From Aliirhizobium wenxiniae (GTDB lineage Bacteria; Pseudomonadota; Alphaproteobacteria; Rhizobiales; Rhizobiaceae): a stretch of DNA of 64,000 nucleotides. The stretch spans positions 372,001 through 436,000 of the forward strand of contig NZ_JACHEG010000001.1 in the NCBI RefSeq assembly GCF_014201355.1. The letters run 5' to 3'. The notes below the pieces were generated by a model that searched no databases, was not told the origin of the DNA, and was given only the letters and a program-made list of their open reading frames with translations. Position 1 is the stretch's first letter. Each line of letters starts with the position of its first letter. Position numbers and translations under genes: made by a program. Below, one piece after another: positions 36,722 through 45,433 of the stretch.

Positions 36722-37612
36722 ATGACCAAACTTCTCGTCACCGGCGCCGCCGGCCAGCTCGGCCGTGCAGTTCTGCATCACCTCCTGGAGACATCGAAAG
36801 TTTCGCCAGGCGACATCGTCGCAGCAAGCCGCGACACGTCAAAGCTTGCCGATCTTGCCGCAAAGGGCGTTGAAACCCGCAAGGCAGACTTCACCGATGA
36901 AGCCGGCCTCGTTGCGGCCTTCGCCGGCATCGACCGCATCCTGATCATCTCGACTGACGATCTTGCTACGCCCGGTGGCCGCCTCAGGCAGCATAAGACA
37001 GCTGTCGCGGCAGCTGCCAAGGCTGGCGTCAAGCACATCCTCTATACATCCATGCCGAACCCTGACAGGTCGCTGGTCAGCTTCGCGCCTGATCATCTCG
37101 GCACCGAAGAAGCAGTCAAGGCAACAGGCATCCCCTACACGATCCTGCGCAACGCCTGGTACGATGATAACTACCTGCTGTCGATGCCGCACAATCTTCA
37201 GACCGGGACCTGGTATACGGCTTACGGCACGGGCAAGGTTTCCAATATCAGCCGTGACGATTGCGCCCGCGCGGCCGCCGCAGCCCTTGCCAATCCGCCG
37301 GCCGGCAGCACCACCCTTACCCTCACAGGATCCGAAAGCCTGAACGCCGAAGAGATCGCAGCGCTTGTCTCCAAGGCCTCTGGCAAACCGCTCAATGTCG
37401 CGCATGTCACCGACGAACAGCTGGCTGGCGGATTGACCTCGGCCGGCCTGCCTGATTTTCTGGTCAAGATGCTGGTATCTGCCGACGCCAACATCCGGGC
37501 CGGAAATTTCGATCTGGTAACCAGCGATTTTGAAAAGCTCACGGGCAGCAAGCCGCAGGCTCTCTCCGTTTACCTTGCCAATAACAAGGATGCGCTTCTT
37601 AGCGCGCACTGA
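36722..37612 (+). CDS. NmrA/QOR2-like NAD(P)-binding quinone oxidoreductase
   Basis: A 296-residue SDR-like protein with the Rossmann motif LLVTGAAGQLGRAVLHHL and the atypical-SDR pattern LIISTDDL, YTSMPNPD and RNAWYDDNYLL. This is the layout of quinone oxidoreductase 2 (QorB/YtfG). It reduces quinones with NADPH to protect against electrophiles. AAGAGGAAAC precedes the ATG. The divergent HxlR gene is its likely repressor. Confidence 0.85.
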   Translation: MTKLLVTGAAGQLGRAVLHHLLETSKVSPGDIVAASRDTSKLADLAAKGVETRKADFTDEAGLVAAFAGIDRILIISTDDLATPGGRLRQHKTAVAAAAKAGVKHILYTSMPNPDRSLVSFAPDHLGTEEAVKATGIPYTILRNAWYDDNYLLSMPHNLQTGTWYTAYGTGKVSNISRDDCARAAAAALANPPAGSTTLTLTGSESLNAEEIAALVSKASGKPLNVAHVTDEQLAGGLTSAGLPDFLVKMLVSADANIRAGNFDLVTSDFEKLTGSKPQALSVYLANNKDALLSAH

Positions 37613-37696
37613 ACCATAACAAGGGCATAAAAACAGCAACGCCGGCAAGCAATCTCACGCTCTGCCGGTGTTGCGGGATCTACGCCTCCGATCCGC

Positions 37697-38302
37697 TCAA
37701 TGAGCAGCAATCGCAAACGTATGATCGGAGACCACTTGATTGCGGCCGGACATTTTTGCCATGAATAGAAACTGTTCGGCCGCATTGAGATAGTTATCGA
37801 ACGTTTCAGGCCCGTAGACTTCGGCAACCCCGACCGAAACGGTGATATTTATCATCTCGCCCTTCCAGCCGATTGGCCGTAGCGACAGCTCATACCGCAG
37901 GCGATCAAACGCCTCCGTCGCCGTATCGGAGGTCAACCCGACGAGAAGAAGGCCGAACTGGTCCTGCCCGAGATGAGCCACGGATATGTCCAGATCAGAG
38001 GAAAGCTGGATAAGATTGGCGCCGAATTCCTGAAGCACGTGATCGGCACAATCCGGACCGTGCTGCTCGGAAATCCTGAACAGCCGGTCTATATCGACGA
38101 TGGCGATAGAGCATGCCCGCTCTCCCTCGATGCAATCGGACACGATCGGCCCTCCCAGCCGATAGAAGTCCCTTATGGACAACATTGTACGACCTGCAGC
38201 CACGATAGGGAGATACACTCCGTCAAGCGCTTCGATGGCGCCTTGCACCGAAGAGCTATTAGTATCCGACCTTTGACGTTTCTGGCTTACAATGTAGGGC
38301 AT
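37697..38302 (-). CDS. Degenerate GGDEF-domain protein
   Basis: A 201-residue protein that is mainly one GGDEF domain (about 50-195). IAIVDIDRLFRISEQHGPDCADHVL fits the metal-binding and nucleotide-binding helix, and NITVSVGVAEVYGPET plus AAEQFLFMAKMSGRNQVV match the C-terminal half, but the signature itself is GQDQF instead of GGDEF and there is no RxxD inhibition site, so cyclase activity is doubtful. AGGTG precedes the ATG. It lies 19 bases after the double-receiver gene and is probably co-transcribed; together they resemble PleD (REC-REC-GGDEF) split into two polypeptides. Confidence 0.8.
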   Translation of the reverse strand: MPYIVSQKRQRSDTNSSSVQGAIEALDGVYLPIVAAGRTMLSIRDFYRLGGPIVSDCIEGERACSIAIVDIDRLFRISEQHGPDCADHVLQEFGANLIQLSSDLDISVAHLGQDQFGLLLVGLTSDTATEAFDRLRYELSLRPIGWKGEMINITVSVGVAEVYGPETFDNYLNAAEQFLFMAKMSGRNQVVSDHTFAIAAH

Positions 38303-38321
38303 GCGGCACCTGTCTCAGTGT

Positions 38322-39170
38322 TCAGGCGACATTTTTGATATCGCCGACGCTTCGAGCCGACCGCATCGAACGGATCTGTATGAGCGTGTCGAGGTTCTGG
38401 TTGACACGGCAATAGAACTCTTCGTCGATGAACGGTCGCAACATGAAATCGTTGCCGCCAGCTTTCAGGAAGCGGGCAGACAGGTGCCGGTCGGAAGACG
38501 ACGATACACCAATGATCCGCAACTCGTGAGAGCCTCGAACCGACCGAATACGACGGGTAAGCTCGAAACCATCGATATCGGGCATGTTGTAATCGGTGAT
38601 CACCAAGCCGATATCGCCGTTCTTCTTAAGAATCTCGAGTGCCTTGGCGCCGTTTTCTGCAGTGCTGACGCGGAAATTGTACCGTTTCAGGCGGCTGGAA
38701 AGAAGCGCCCGTGCGGTCGGGCTGTCATCGACGATCAAGACGTGATGGCGATGATTGGTAAGGAACCTGCATACCGACTCCGCCAGCATCTCGACGGCGA
38801 ACACATTGTCCTTGAGGATGTAGTCGACAATGTCCTTTGTCAGCAGCTTGTCGCGTGTTTCCTGATGAAACGTACCGGTGAACACGATGGTGGGGATGGA
38901 CAGATCGATGAGGTATTCGAGCGCCTCGCCGTTTTCTGCCCCGGGCAGATTGATATTGGAGATCGCGAGCATGATCGGATCGGTCGACCGATCGTATGCC
39001 AGTTGGAGATCCTCGAAATTACGACATATCTCGATGTCGATATCGAACAACTCCTTGAGCCGCATGCCGATCATCGATGTGAAGACATTGGAGTCCTCGG
39101 CCAGAAGAATGCGGGATTTACCAAGCGATTCACCGGAATACTGCATCCCGGAAATACCAAGGAATGTCAT
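38322..39170 (-). CDS. Double-receiver response regulator, first receiver degenerate
   Basis: A 282-residue protein of two receiver domains. REC1 (about 18-135) has the acidic pair (LLAEDSN) and the Thr/Lys switch pair (IVFTGTF, ILKDN), but Asn replaces the phospho-acceptor Asp in LAISNINLPGAENG. REC2 (about 142-260) has LIVDDSPTARALL and the acceptor Asp in VITDYNMPDIDGFEL, but Arg replaces the conserved Lys (MLRPFIDEE). The C-terminal 20 residues end without an output domain. The arrangement, with a following GGDEF gene, recalls PleD's REC-REC' pair. The ATG at 39170 follows AGGGTC; a second ATG at 39146 is possible. Confidence 0.87.
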   Translation of the reverse strand: MTFLGISGMQYSGESLGKSRILLAEDSNVFTSMIGMRLKELFDIDIEICRNFEDLQLAYDRSTDPIMLAISNINLPGAENGEALEYLIDLSIPTIVFTGTFHQETRDKLLTKDIVDYILKDNVFAVEMLAESVCRFLTNHRHHVLIVDDSPTARALLSSRLKRYNFRVSTAENGAKALEILKKNGDIGLVITDYNMPDIDGFELTRRIRSVRGSHELRIIGVSSSSDRHLSARFLKAGGNDFMLRPFIDEEFYCRVNQNLDTLIQIRSMRSARSVGDIKNVA

Positions 39171-39370
39171 TGTTGACCCTTACAAATAAAATCATGCCCC
39201 TGAACACGGTTTTATTCGGCGTGATTTGCAGAACGGTTAACTCGCCGGCTCAATTCAAAACAAATCGAGCCGGGAGAAAGATCTCGTTATCAATTAGGTC
39301 AATGAATCATGGCGATGTATGCTTAACCGATAGAGAACTCGGTGGTTAAAGCTGTGCAAGCGAATGCTCG

Positions 39371-41875
39371 TTACGCTCCGCCCCGCACGTCAGGTTCTTC
39401 CGGAAAAATAGGAAGACCGCGGTGATAGACGACTTCCGATCGAGGGAACGGTATCTCCACGCCCTGCTCGCGGAAGCGTTTTAATATCTCGATGCGTATA
39501 GCGTTGCGAATACGCAGCCCTTCGGACATGTCGGCCAGATGGAAGCGCAGTTCGAAATCCAGCGACGATCCGCCGAAGGCCAGAAACTCGACATGCGGCC
39601 CCGGATTTCGAAGGATCTCCGGCACTTCCGAAACGATATCCAGCAAAATCGCGATTACCTTTTCGGGGTCGCTTTCGTAGCTGGTCGAAACCTTGATTTC
39701 GGATCTCTGTATCCGGTTCTTCAGTGTCCAGTTGCCCACGGCCGCATTGATGAGGTCGGAATTCGGAACGATGATAGCCTGTTGGCGAAACGTCTCGATT
39801 TCCGTGGCACGAACGGAAATTCGTTTCACGATACCTTCCGTTGCTCCCGTCACGACATGGTCACCGACCTTGAAAGGTCGTTCGACCAGCAGGATCAGGC
39901 CGGACACGAAGTTCGACACGATGTTCTGCAAGCCGAAACCGATACCGACGGAGAGCGCCGAAGCAACGAGAGCGAGGTTGGAAAGGTTGATACCGGCCGC
40001 CGAAACGCCGACGATCACCGCAAGCCCGACACCCAGATAACCAATACCCGTCTTTACCGAGTTCCGGACGCCTATATCGACATGGCTGCGGGCAAGAACG
40101 TTTCCGTCGATCCACTTCTGCGCCCAACGGGTGAGGATGTAGCCCAGCGCGAACAGAAGCAGGCCGCCGAATATGCCGACGATTGAAATCGAGATGCTGC
40201 CGATCCGGAATTCCGTGAAGAAGCTGACGACCCAGGACTCAATATCCGTGATCTGGAAGCCCCAGGTAATCAGGATCAGCGGAATGCCGAGCGCCAGCGC
40301 CACCGCATAGATCCCAAGTCCAACCAGAAGCCCCGCCTGGTCAAGCCCGACGTCACCGAAGCGATACCGCTCCACCAGCCGCCTTCCAAGCGCAGTATCA
40401 TTGAATGCGCCGCGCTTCGATATCGCCTTGCCTGACAGGAGGCCGATATAGATGAGCGCAAGCACCGCCCCGGTTAGAACGATCTGCGTTGAGGCAAAGC
40501 GCGCAAGCCCCACATATCCCGCAATCACGCATAACAGCAGCAGCCCGCCCATGACACGCAAGGTGACCGTGAAGTAACGAGGCCAGGGACGCCCCTGCCC
40601 CGTAGCATCCTCACCCTCGGCCATGACCGGACGGATGAACGATATCGCGATCAGAATGAAACCGATAACGACCGAGGCGATCAGGCTTTTTGCGATCGTC
40701 AGCACCAGCGGCGAACCGAGCGCCACGCTGACGGCACCCAACAGGTAATCCAGTCCGTTTGTCACCGCCATGGCGATGATCGCTAGACTGAGCAGGCGCG
40801 CGCCCCTGTCCGTGATCCTGACCAGCCTCCAGCCAGTCTCGTGCGGAGCAAGCGCCGCATAGGTCAGCTTCCAGACGAAATGCACGAACCAGATAAAACC
40901 GAAGAATGTCGCGATCATGGGCGCCACATCCGGGCGCAGCACGTTGAATCCTTCAAGGAAAAGATAGGAGGTTACCAGAAATGCCGCGAAGGTGATGCTG
41001 TGCATGACCGTCGACCAGAACGTATAGGAAAGGCGCTTGATATAAGCGGGGTTATCGCTGTTGCTGCGCTGAAGAAAGCGGCCGAAGAGCCGGTATCCGC
41101 CAGCGAGGAAAAGGAATGCCGCGCCGACGGAGAGTGCAATCGCACCAAGCAGCGAAAACGCCTTGAACCTGATGACGAAACTGCCCCAGCTTCCGATCGT
41201 CGAATAAAAATCTCGCATTTCGGTGACGAACGCATTGCCCGCATCGACAAAAGCGTCGGGCGTCAACTCCGTATGCCGGAACAATGTCTGCGCAAATAGC
41301 GTTCGGCGCAGGTTGGTTATCATGTTGGCGAGTTGCGTTGCGCTGTTTGACAGGCTGCCCGCATCATCGACGATCAGGTTGAGCTGAGACCGCTCGTTCT
41401 CCAGCTTGCTTCTCTCCTCCGCGACTGCTGGCGCTTCTGCCGGCTGACCCGCGGCAGGCGGCTCCCCGAGGCTGGTCAGGCGGCCCTGGATCTGTTCGAC
41501 GCGCACCTTCATCGCATCCGAAGCGACACGCATCTCCTCGACGATCGCTTCCGCCTTCACTCTTATGTCCGCGAGCTTTGCATCGTCATCCGGCGTGCTC
41601 TGCACGCTTTCGCGAAACGCATTGAGTTGCTGCCTCAAGCCATCCAGCTTGTCCTTCATCTCGATATTGATGGAGTCACTCGTGACATCGGTCGGAACGG
41701 ACTGGCCGGCCTGTACCTGCTCCGATGACCGAGCCTCTGGTGAAGACTGAGCCGCGGCGTCGAGAACGAAGGTCGAAGAAACGGCAAGAAAGAGGATCAG
41801 GGCAATCGGCAGGCGCCCGTGGCGGCGATCAAAAGCTGCGCCGAAAAGGCGTCTGAGGAAAAAGGATGGGGTCAC
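39371..41875 (-). CDS. Large MscS-type mechanosensitive channel (DUF3772)
   Basis: An 834-residue protein. A signal peptide (LPIALILFLAVSSTFVLDAAAQ) is followed by a periplasmic helical domain (about 45-205, DUF3772-like, MKDKLDGLRQQLNAFRESVQ), about ten membrane segments and the MscS core: SALSVGIGFGLQNIVSNFVSGLILLVERPFKVGDHV (pore helix and beta domain) with C-terminal IPFPRSEVVYH. This is the MscK/YbdG-like class that releases solutes on osmotic downshock. The start is GTG 41875 with GAGAG nearby. It is divergent from the small stress gene. Confidence 0.88.
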   Translation of the reverse strand: MTPSFFLRRLFGAAFDRRHGRLPIALILFLAVSSTFVLDAAAQSSPEARSSEQVQAGQSVPTDVTSDSINIEMKDKLDGLRQQLNAFRESVQSTPDDDAKLADIRVKAEAIVEEMRVASDAMKVRVEQIQGRLTSLGEPPAAGQPAEAPAVAEERSKLENERSQLNLIVDDAGSLSNSATQLANMITNLRRTLFAQTLFRHTELTPDAFVDAGNAFVTEMRDFYSTIGSWGSFVIRFKAFSLLGAIALSVGAAFLFLAGGYRLFGRFLQRSNSDNPAYIKRLSYTFWSTVMHSITFAAFLVTSYLFLEGFNVLRPDVAPMIATFFGFIWFVHFVWKLTYAALAPHETGWRLVRITDRGARLLSLAIIAMAVTNGLDYLLGAVSVALGSPLVLTIAKSLIASVVIGFILIAISFIRPVMAEGEDATGQGRPWPRYFTVTLRVMGGLLLLCVIAGYVGLARFASTQIVLTGAVLALIYIGLLSGKAISKRGAFNDTALGRRLVERYRFGDVGLDQAGLLVGLGIYAVALALGIPLILITWGFQITDIESWVVSFFTEFRIGSISISIVGIFGGLLLFALGYILTRWAQKWIDGNVLARSHVDIGVRNSVKTGIGYLGVGLAVIVGVSAAGINLSNLALVASALSVGIGFGLQNIVSNFVSGLILLVERPFKVGDHVVTGATEGIVKRISVRATEIETFRQQAIIVPNSDLINAAVGNWTLKNRIQRSEIKVSTSYESDPEKVIAILLDIVSEVPEILRNPGPHVEFLAFGGSSLDFELRFHLADMSEGLRIRNAIRIEILKRFREQGVEIPFPRSEVVYHRGLPIFPEEPDVRGGA

Positions 41876-41966
41876 TGGTCTCTCGTCTTGCTAACCGAAT
41901 CGGCTGGCAAAATAGGGGCTGTTCAAGGCGAAGAAAAGGAATGTTGCCCTTCTAATAAAGTGAACG

Positions 41967-41992
41967 GGAACTCTGGAACATTTTGGCGCGTT
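41967..41992 (+). promoter_or_regulatory. EcfG-type general stress promoter
   Basis: GGAAC (41967-41971), exactly 17 bases, then CGTT (41989-41992) match the GGAAC-N16-17-CGTT consensus of alphaproteobacterial EcfG (RpoE2-type) promoters. The pair lies 44 bases before the ATG of a stress-type membrane protein, at the right distance and orientation. Overlapping the first GGAAC is another GGAAC copy at 41975. Confidence 0.7.
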
Positions 41993-42035
41993 ACCTGCCG
42001 CACCCCAAAGGACAGGATTAGGAAAGGGTAAGGAC

Positions 42036-42287
42036 ATGGAAGACGCAGGTATCGGCTGGATCGCAGCCATCATCATCGGCGGCATCGCCGGCTGGCTCGC
42101 CGAAAAATTCATGAAGAGCGACATGGGCATCTTCATGAACATCATACTGGGCATCGTTGGTGCAATTGTTGCGAACGCCATCCTTGGCGTCTTCGGCGTC
42201 GTCCTGGGCGGCTGGATCGGATATCTGATCGCCGGCTTTATCGGCGCCTGCATCCTGATCGCCATCGCCCGCGTCTTCAGACGCTGA
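42036..42287 (+). CDS. GlsB/YeaQ/YmgE-family stress membrane protein
   Basis: An 83-residue integral membrane protein with three hydrophobic, Gly-rich helices (IAAIIIGGIAGWLAEKFM, IFMNIILGIVGAIVANAILGVFG, IGYLIAGFIGACILIAIARVF), the Transglycosylase-associated (DUF1471-unrelated) GlsB/YeaQ fold. Family members are strongly induced by envelope or general stress. GTAAGGAC precedes the ATG. The EcfG-type promoter upstream supports general-stress control. Expected to be monocistronic. Confidence 0.9.
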   Translation: MEDAGIGWIAAIIIGGIAGWLAEKFMKSDMGIFMNIILGIVGAIVANAILGVFGVVLGGWIGYLIAGFIGACILIAIARVFRR

Positions 42288-42336
42288 GAAGCGCGATCAC
42301 GATGTCGGCCGGCATTGACCGGCCGACAGAAGCCCT

Positions 42337-42831
42337 TCAGGCGGCAAGCGCGATTTTCAGCGCATCGTGCCCCAGCATCTCTGCGAGAACCTCGACCACG
42401 AGATTATGATCCTCCCGCTGCGGCAAGCCCGAAACAGTCACCGCGCCGATACAACCGGTACCGGCAACGGCAATCGGAAAACTCCCCCCATGGGCGGCAT
42501 AATCCGCATCTGAAAGACTGAACTTGTCTTCCAGGGTCGCACCCTGAAGCTCGAGCTTGCGTCCGACAGAGTAGCTCGAACGGAGAAAATGCAACGCGAC
42601 ATTTCGCTTGCGGCGTATCCAGCGTGCATTGTCGGCAGTCGATCCCGCCAGAGCGCTGTAAAACAGTGGCATGGCATGCAGCGTCACGTCGATCGCAACC
42701 GGCAGAGCGCGTTCGCCGGCCACACGCCTCAACCGCTCCCCAAGCCTCCAGCCAGCATCACAATCGAACCTGTCGAACACCAGCAGTCTTTCCTGCTCAG
42801 CGATTGCCTTTATGTCGTCTTCCACTGACAT
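42337..42831 (-). CDS. UPF0303/heme-degrading domain protein
   Basis: A 164-residue protein. SVEDDIKAIAEQERLLVFDRFDCDAGWRLGERLRR, RKRNVALHFLRSSYSVGRKL and the glycine-rich HGGSFPIAVAGTGCIGAVTVSGLPQREDHNLVVEVL are the hallmarks of the UPF0303/HbpS-like (DUF336) family, annotated as heme-degrading domain proteins. The function is not proven. It is on the same strand as the FMN reductase gene (56 bases upstream), so the two may be co-transcribed. Confidence 0.83.
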   Translation of the reverse strand: MSVEDDIKAIAEQERLLVFDRFDCDAGWRLGERLRRVAGERALPVAIDVTLHAMPLFYSALAGSTADNARWIRRKRNVALHFLRSSYSVGRKLELQGATLEDKFSLSDADYAAHGGSFPIAVAGTGCIGAVTVSGLPQREDHNLVVEVLAEMLGHDALKIALAA

Positions 42832-42887
42832 TTAATTCCTCCCTGACCTACCTGATAATTAAGCTCGAACAGCGCTCCGGCGCAGAA

Positions 42888-43442
42888 CTAATCGCCTGTC
42901 GGCCCGCTTTTGCGGGAGACGAAGGCCGCGAGTTCGTCGATAGCAAAACCGATCCGTTCCAGCAGCGCGGGGGAGACGATCTCATGACCGGAAAAATCCC
43001 GGTTAGATGCATAGATCGCCGTCGGGATCGTATGCGCCATGAAAAATCCGAACAACGGGCGCAACTGATGTTCGACCATCAGCGCGTGCCGCTCACCGCC
43101 ACCCGTGGCGGCAATGAGAACGGGCTTGCCGCGCAATTGCTCGGGATCGATCAGATCTATGAAATGTTTGAACATTCCGGGATAGCTGCCCTTGTAGGTC
43201 GGCGAACCGATGACAAGCAGGTCAGATTCGACGACCGCCTTGAGAACAGCAGTGGCATTTGCGTCCAGATCATTCTGCGATTTCGCCACACCCAGCGTAT
43301 CCCCGACATCCGTAAGATCGAAGACGGACCGGGCGAGGTTGTACCGATCGCACGCAAGCTCGGCGATATAATCCACAAGTGCAGATGTCTTGGACGGCCG
43401 ACCGTAACTTCCCGAGAACCCAACAAGTTTCAACTGCGTCAT
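42888..43442 (-). CDS. NADPH-dependent FMN reductase (MsuE/SsuE-like)
   Basis: A 184-residue flavodoxin-like protein: KLVGFSGSYGRPSKTSALVDYI (FMN phosphate loop), VIGSPTYKGSYPGMFKHFIDLID (the GSPTYxG motif) and LIAATGGGERHALMVEHQLRPLF. These motifs identify the NADPH-dependent FMN reductase group of two-component sulfonate or sulfone monooxygenases. No monooxygenase is adjacent, so its role may be general flavin supply. The next gene on the strand is UPF0303. Confidence 0.85.
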   Translation of the reverse strand: MTQLKLVGFSGSYGRPSKTSALVDYIAELACDRYNLARSVFDLTDVGDTLGVAKSQNDLDANATAVLKAVVESDLLVIGSPTYKGSYPGMFKHFIDLIDPEQLRGKPVLIAATGGGERHALMVEHQLRPLFGFFMAHTIPTAIYASNRDFSGHEIVSPALLERIGFAIDELAAFVSRKSGPTGD

Positions 43443-44164
43443 TCAAATATCCAGTTACAAATCTCCGCCAGGACAGGACATATCACCCGACCTACCCTTT
43501 CAACAACCATCCGCAAGTGTCAGATGCCTTTGTAGCCCTGCCACCTCGTCGCCGGGATGATTGTTACCCACATCGCCCCGTGAAGGAACCGGAACAATTG
43601 ACTTAACCGGAAGGATTTTGGGACAAAATTATAGTCGCGGTCGGCAGGCAGCAAAGCCACTCGAGTTGATGTCGACACTCGCTTGGCCACAGAAAAGATC
43701 GCGGTCTCGTTAGCACCTCGCGGCATCGGCACATCCAGGTCGCAAATCGAATCATCGGCCGACCGTGAATGATGACAAAAACCACAATCAAGCCCCACCC
43801 GCCTCCTCTGGCGGCGCTCCGGTGCGACAAATTATGAAATCTCCACATCGAAAATTCGAAATATCCGGGCTGATAGCGAAGGCGGTTCCATGATCAAAAA
43901 AGCAGATCAGCAACCAGCACGTTATCTGGATGGGGAAAACACGCCCCGAACCCGACAACCACAACCATAAGGAGAATTTGCCATTAGAAACCTGAGCGTA
44001 AATCACCCTAAGGTGCGACGGGTAATGCGCTTGCCATGCCCTCATTAGGCGAATAATGGCCGATATCGTTGACGAGCACTCGCTATCTGCTTGCCGAGAG
44101 CCCATCCGACACTCCTGCTGCAATCTCATGTCAAAACGATAACGGGCATAAAAGGTAACGCCTC
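43443..44164. other. 722-base gap without recognised gene
   Basis: Longest non-coding stretch. Several short open frames on the minus strand lack ribosome sites and biased codon use, so I reject them. A small CACC-CTAA-GGTG inverted repeat at 44004-44015 is the only structure noted. I looked for a yybP-ykoY manganese riboswitch before the TerC-like gene and did not find its consensus. Confidence 0.6.
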
Positions 44165-44803
44165 ATGATGGAACTGTTCACGGCCGCCGGATTCATGGCG
44201 CTCCTAGAGGTCATCGCGATCAATCTTGTTCTTTCCGGTGACAACGCGATCGTCATCGGGCTGGCCGCTGCCGGGCTTCCTGCACATCTGCGGCAGAAGG
44301 CTATTCTCTTCGGCATCATCGCTGCCACCGTCTTGCGGCTCATCTTCGCGGTCATCACCACATATCTGCTCGGCATTCCGGGGCTGCAGCTCGTCGGCGG
44401 CCTTCTCCTCGGTTGGGTGTGCTGGAAGATGTGGTCGGAACTTCGCGTCGCGCAGCACGACGGTTCCTCCGAAACAGCAGGAGGAGCCGCATCGCGCGCG
44501 CCGGAAAAGACATTTTTCCAGGCAGCCATGCAGATCGTGCTCGCCGACGTCTCGATGTCGCTGGATAACGTCCTCGCTGTCGCGGGCGCTGCACAGGGCC
44601 ATTCCACGGTCCTGATCATCGGCCTGATCGTGTCGATCGCGCTGATGGGCGTCGCCGCGAATTTCGTCGCAAAGCTTCTGTCCCGTTTCCGCTGGATCGC
44701 CTATCTCGGCCTGATCATCATCGTCTACGTTGCCCTGAGCATGATTTACCACGGTTTCCACGAGGTTCTGCCGATGGTCTACAGCTATGTTTCTGGCGCC
44801 TGA
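44165..44803 (+). CDS. TerC-family (YjbE-type) membrane protein
   Basis: A 212-residue membrane protein with about six or seven helices. AINLVLSGDNAIVIGLAA near the N-terminus and LADVSMSLDNVLAVAGAA mid-protein are the duplicated NxxLSxDN motifs of TerC, with acidic residues thought to bind Mn2+ or Ca2+. A Ser/Ala/Gly-rich loop (SSETAGGAASRAPEK) separates the halves. The family exports Mn2+ or loads exoenzymes. AAGGTAAC precedes the first of two tandem ATGs. Confidence 0.87.
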   Translation: MMELFTAAGFMALLEVIAINLVLSGDNAIVIGLAAAGLPAHLRQKAILFGIIAATVLRLIFAVITTYLLGIPGLQLVGGLLLGWVCWKMWSELRVAQHDGSSETAGGAASRAPEKTFFQAAMQIVLADVSMSLDNVLAVAGAAQGHSTVLIIGLIVSIALMGVAANFVAKLLSRFRWIAYLGLIIIVYVALSMIYHGFHEVLPMVYSYVSGA

Positions 44804-44816
44804 ACACGTCGCCTGA

Positions 44817-44850
44817 AAATTGGCCCGGCAAGTTCTTGCCGGGCCAATTT
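44817..44850. terminator. Bidirectional terminator between terC-like and bcp-like genes
   Basis: A perfect 15-bp stem (AAATTGGCCCGGCAA and complement) with a GTTC loop, between two convergent genes. A-rich left flank and T-rich right flank are modest. Confidence 0.85.
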
Positions 44851-44853
44851 GCT

Positions 44854-45321
44854 TTATAATGCCTTCACTGCCGCCAGAACCTCTTCTGCGTGGCCGGCAA
44901 CTTTCACCTTCGGCCAGATCCGGGCGACCCTGCCTGCGGGATCAATGAGGAAAGTTGTCCGCTCGATACCCATATACGTCTTGCCGTACATGCTCTTCTC
45001 TTTCCAAACGCCATAAGCCTGCGAGACAGCCGTGTCCTCGTCGGATCCCAACGCGATGGTCAATTCGCGTTTGCTGACAAAATTGTCATGCTTCTTCACG
45101 CTGTCGGCAGATACCCCAACGATCGCCGCGCCAGCTTTGTCGAAATCTGGCAGGAGCTGCGAAAACGAGATCGCTTCGGTCGTGCAGGCCGTTGTGTCAT
45201 CCTTGGGGTAAAAATAGAGCACAAGCCGCTTGCCGCGAAAACTCGCCAGAGAAATGGTCTGGGCACCATTTCCGGGCAGCGTGAAATCCGGTGCATCATC
45301 GCCGATATTCAGATTCGCCAT
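44854..45321 (-). CDS. Thioredoxin-dependent peroxiredoxin (Bcp/PrxQ-type, 1-Cys)
   Basis: A 155-residue peroxiredoxin: GDDAPDFTLPG, VLYFYPKDDTTACTTEAISFSQ, and GIERTTFLIDPAGRV. The peroxidatic Cys lies in DTTACTTEA; the resolving Cys five residues later of the 2-Cys Bcp type is replaced (AISF), so this is the 1-Cys form. It reduces peroxides and alkyl hydroperoxides. The ATG at 45321 has AAAGGAAAACC upstream; 8 further in-frame residues upstream are unlikely. It is convergent with the TerC-like gene. Confidence 0.9.
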   Translation of the reverse strand: MANLNIGDDAPDFTLPGNGAQTISLASFRGKRLVLYFYPKDDTTACTTEAISFSQLLPDFDKAGAAIVGVSADSVKKHDNFVSKRELTIALGSDEDTAVSQAYGVWKEKSMYGKTYMGIERTTFLIDPAGRVARIWPKVKVAGHAEEVLAAVKAL

Positions 45322-45433
45322 GGTTTTCCTTTCTTTTGCCAGCATCTTGAGTGAATGTTGCGGCCATGGGTATATACAGCCCGAAGATGCGTCCAGATCA
45401 GCTTGGATGTGAAAAGAACGAGTTCTTCACTGA

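Noticed and set aside
43788..44129. 113-codon open frame on the minus strand in the large gap
   Set aside because: No ribosome site, no family resemblance and codon use unlike the neighbours.
43860..44164. yybP-ykoY manganese riboswitch before the TerC-like gene
   Set aside because: The conserved GGGGAGUAG-type core and paired helices were not found on reading.
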